From the NCBI GenBank assembly GCA_002353885.1, contig DEKO01000129.1:1-7482 (forward strand): a stretch of 7,482 nucleotides of DNA. The letters are read 5' to 3'. Of this stretch, positions 6,134 through 7,482 are shown in pieces (positions within the stretch are counted from its first letter, which is position 1; each line of letters begins with the position of its first letter). Origin of the DNA: Porphyromonadaceae bacterium UBA2720 (lineage in GTDB: Bacteria > Bacteroidota > Bacteroidia > Bacteroidales > Muribaculaceae). A model generated the notes under the pieces. It had not been told where the DNA came from and searched no databases. It saw only the letters and a program-made list of their open reading frames with translations. A program made the position numbers and the translations under genes.

Positions 6134-6847
6134 ATGAAATGGATGCGACATATCATGTGGATACTCTTCTTGGGCTTTGTGGCTCTGGTGGCGTGCAACT
6201 CTAGCGGCGGCCAGCGGTCGAAGCGTGATGTGCCGCCCAAGCGAGAGGGCGCACTCATCGACGGCATCGACGTGTCGAGCCATCAAGGTGAAATCAACTG
6301 GGAGAAGGTTACTGCCAATGACGACATACGCTTTGCCTACATCAAAGCCACCGAGGGTGAGACCTACCAGTCGCCGCACTATGTTGACAATGTCACTCAG
6401 GCTCAAGACAATGGATTGCTCGTGGGCAGCTACCACTACTTGTCGACCACATCGTCCATACGCCAGCAGTATGCCAACTTTGTCCGTGCCATGGGCGCAG
6501 TCAGACAAGACCTCATCCCCATGATTGACGTCGAGGAGCGTGGACAGTGGTCACGCAACCAGCTCATCGACAGCTTGTCGCTCATGGCTCAGATGCTGGA
6601 GCAGCACTTTGGGTGCCGGCCCATGATCTACTCGACCATGGAATTCTATAACCTCAACCTCTCGCCACAGTTCAACAAATATCCCCTTTACATAGGCCGT
6701 TACTCTAATTCGGCGCCCGACATCAGCTGGGAAGGGAACTACACCATCTGGCAGTTTAGCGAGGACGGAATCATGGCTGGCATCAACGTCTATGTCGACA
6801 TGTGTCGTTTCCACCCCGACCACGACCTGTCCGAGCTGCTATTGTAG
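6134..6847 (+). CDS. GH25 muramidase (lysozyme) lipoprotein
   Basis: A 237-residue envelope lipoprotein of glycoside hydrolase family 25, which cleaves the beta-1,4 bond between N-acetylmuramic acid and N-acetylglucosamine in peptidoglycan. Numbering from the ATG at 6134, residues 1-20 are a lipoprotein signal with lipobox LVAC and acylated C21. A short basic linker leads to the barrel. Family marks are GIDVSSHQGEINW (D46), FAYIKATEG (67-75), VGSYHYL (97-103), the catalytic pair in PMIDVEE (D132 and E134), PMIYST and a C-terminal IWQFSEDG...GINVYVDMCRF. All catalytic residues are intact, and the length suits a single-domain enzyme. A longer frame from TTG at 6125 is rejected because that TTG belongs to the -7 element; ATG 6143 is an equally workable start. 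C21 is followed by Asn and Ser, with no Asp at +2. Likely roles are wall remodelling or attack on other bacteria's wall; the sequence does not say which. Confidence 0.95.
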   Translation: MKWMRHIMWILFLGFVALVACNSSGGQRSKRDVPPKREGALIDGIDVSSHQGEINWEKVTANDDIRFAYIKATEGETYQSPHYVDNVTQAQDNGLLVGSYHYLSTTSSIRQQYANFVRAMGAVRQDLIPMIDVEERGQWSRNQLIDSLSLMAQMLEQHFGCRPMIYSTMEFYNLNLSPQFNKYPLYIGRYSNSAPDISWEGNYTIWQFSEDGIMAGINVYVDMCRFHPDHDLSELLL

Positions 6848-6934
6848 CTCAGGCACTCTTGTCTCAACAGATTTTCTGATTCCGATCGTCACCGAATGGG
6901 TTTGAGAACGATGTAGCTTTAACATACAAATGAT
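6848..6934 (+). other. Intergenic region between GH25 and S41 genes
   Basis: This 87-bp gap shows no convincing terminator hairpin with a T-run and no exact TAnnTTTG element. TAGCTTTA (6914-6921), 13 nt before the ATG at 6935, is a one-mismatch version of the -7 box. A TTTG at 6901 is too close (9 nt) to be its -33 partner. The S41 gene may use this weak site or be read through from the GH25 gene. Confidence 0.35.
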
Positions 6935-7482
6935 ATGAGAAAAACGACTGCAACCATGCTGCTGGCGGGCTTGATGGCCGCCGCGGCAGTCAATAGCGAG
7001 GCTGGCGAGGCACGACTGATGCGCTTCCCGGCAACCAATGGCAGCGAGGTCACCTTCAGCTATGCTGGTGACCTCTACCGTGTGTCAATCCATGGGGGCG
7101 TGGCACAGCGCCTGACGTCGCACGACGGCTATGAGGCCTTTGCCCGCTACAGCCCCGATGGCCGTCAACTGGCTTTCACTGGCCAGTATGACGGCAATAC
7201 CGAAGTCTATGTGATGTCGAGCGAGGGCGGCACGCCGCGGCGCGTGACCTACACCGCCAGCAACCCGCGCGATGACTGGGGCGACCGAATGGGTCCCAAC
7301 AACATCGCCATGACTTGGACTCCTGATGGCAGCGGCATCATCTATCGCAACCGCATCAGCGACAGCTTCGACGGCCAACTGTGGTGTGCCCCAGTGGCCG
7401 GTGGCATGTCGCAGCAGTTGCCGCTGCCCGAGGGCGGCTTCTGCAGCTACAGCCCCGACGGGAAGAAGCTGGCCTACAACCG
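6935..7482 (+). CDS. Tricorn-like S41 peptidase, N-terminal part (cut by window edge)
   Basis: The frame opens at ATG 6935 and runs without a stop to the last base, giving 182 codons. A signal peptide covers about residues 1-23 (MRKTTATMLLAG core, likely cleavage after SEA). What follows is the beginning of the beta-propeller typical of Tricorn protease homologues: RFPATNGSEVTFSYAGDLY (30-48), then PD40-type blades marked by YSPDG (72-76), WTPDG (128-132) and YSPDG (172-176). Between these lie GQYDGNTEVY (83-92), EGGTPRRVTYT (97-107) and DRMGPNN (117-123), which I recall as conserved in Bacteroidetes S41 Tricorn-like proteins. Full-length members are roughly 1,050-1,100 residues, with the propellers followed by a PDZ domain and an S41 serine peptidase domain; those parts lie beyond the window, so catalytic residues cannot be checked. 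The role is probably degradation of peptides in the periplasm. Confidence 0.92.
   Translation, partial: MRKTTATMLLAGLMAAAAVNSEAGEARLMRFPATNGSEVTFSYAGDLYRVSIHGGVAQRLTSHDGYEAFARYSPDGRQLAFTGQYDGNTEVYVMSSEGGTPRRVTYTASNPRDDWGDRMGPNNIAMTWTPDGSGIIYRNRISDSFDGQLWCAPVAGGMSQQLPLPEGGFCSYSPDGKKLAYN

Noticed and set aside
6083..6508. 141-codon minus-strand frame overlapping the GH25 gene and the mfd promoter
   Set aside because: It is antisense to a GH25 gene with intact catalytic motifs and would run into the mfd promoter. No protein family is recognisable.
1..7482. Possible defence, mobile or CRISPR-type system hidden in the window
   Set aside because: All long coding regions are assigned to repair or envelope functions, gaps are short, and no spaced repeats, transposase, integrase or toxin-antitoxin pair could be seen on either strand.

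Overview
This 7.5 kb, GC-rich window looks like a chromosomal segment from a member of the order Bacteroidales. The evidence is four copies of the Bacteroidetes sigma-ABfr -7 element (TAnnTTTG, each followed by C) just upstream of gene starts, no obvious Shine-Dalgarno sequences, and proteins of characteristically Bacteroidetes type: a Tricorn-like S41 peptidase, a GH25 lipoprotein, and a secreted glycerophosphodiesterase of the HGG/YTNS type. A high-GC gut lineage such as Muribaculaceae or Prevotellaceae would fit, but family level cannot be settled from this sequence.

Layout. The left edge (1-19) appears to be the last 19 nt of a plus-strand tRNA gene, closed by a strong rho-independent terminator (22-62). 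A minus-strand block follows, read from right to left: mfd (transcription-repair coupling factor, 6059-2703); a two-gene unit of a methionine-rich secreted protein of unknown function (2590-2072) and a secreted or membrane-anchored glycerophosphodiester phosphodiesterase-like protein (2065-1268), only 6 nt apart; and, with its own -7 element, an integral membrane acyltransferase (1103-84). To the right of mfd, the plus strand carries a GH25 muramidase lipoprotein (6134-6847) transcribed divergently from mfd, then the first 182 codons of a Tricorn-like S41 peptidase (6935 to the window end).

Function. Apart from mfd, which is DNA-repair housekeeping, the genes point to the cell envelope: membrane acylation, phosphodiester hydrolysis in the periplasm, peptidoglycan cleavage and periplasmic or surface peptide processing. 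Nothing shows that they form one pathway. Only the 2590-1268 pair is convincingly co-transcribed.

No CRISPR array, insertion sequence, phage gene, toxin-antitoxin pair or defence system is visible. The region reads as ordinary core chromosome. The points worth a second look are local: two TTG 'starts' that are really part of -7 promoter elements, very short or absent 5' leaders, an interrupted palindrome lying over a -33 element, the methionine-rich secreted protein, and the substituted active-site motif of the phosphodiesterase. No gene-free stretch exceeds 300 bases; the longest is 1104-1267.
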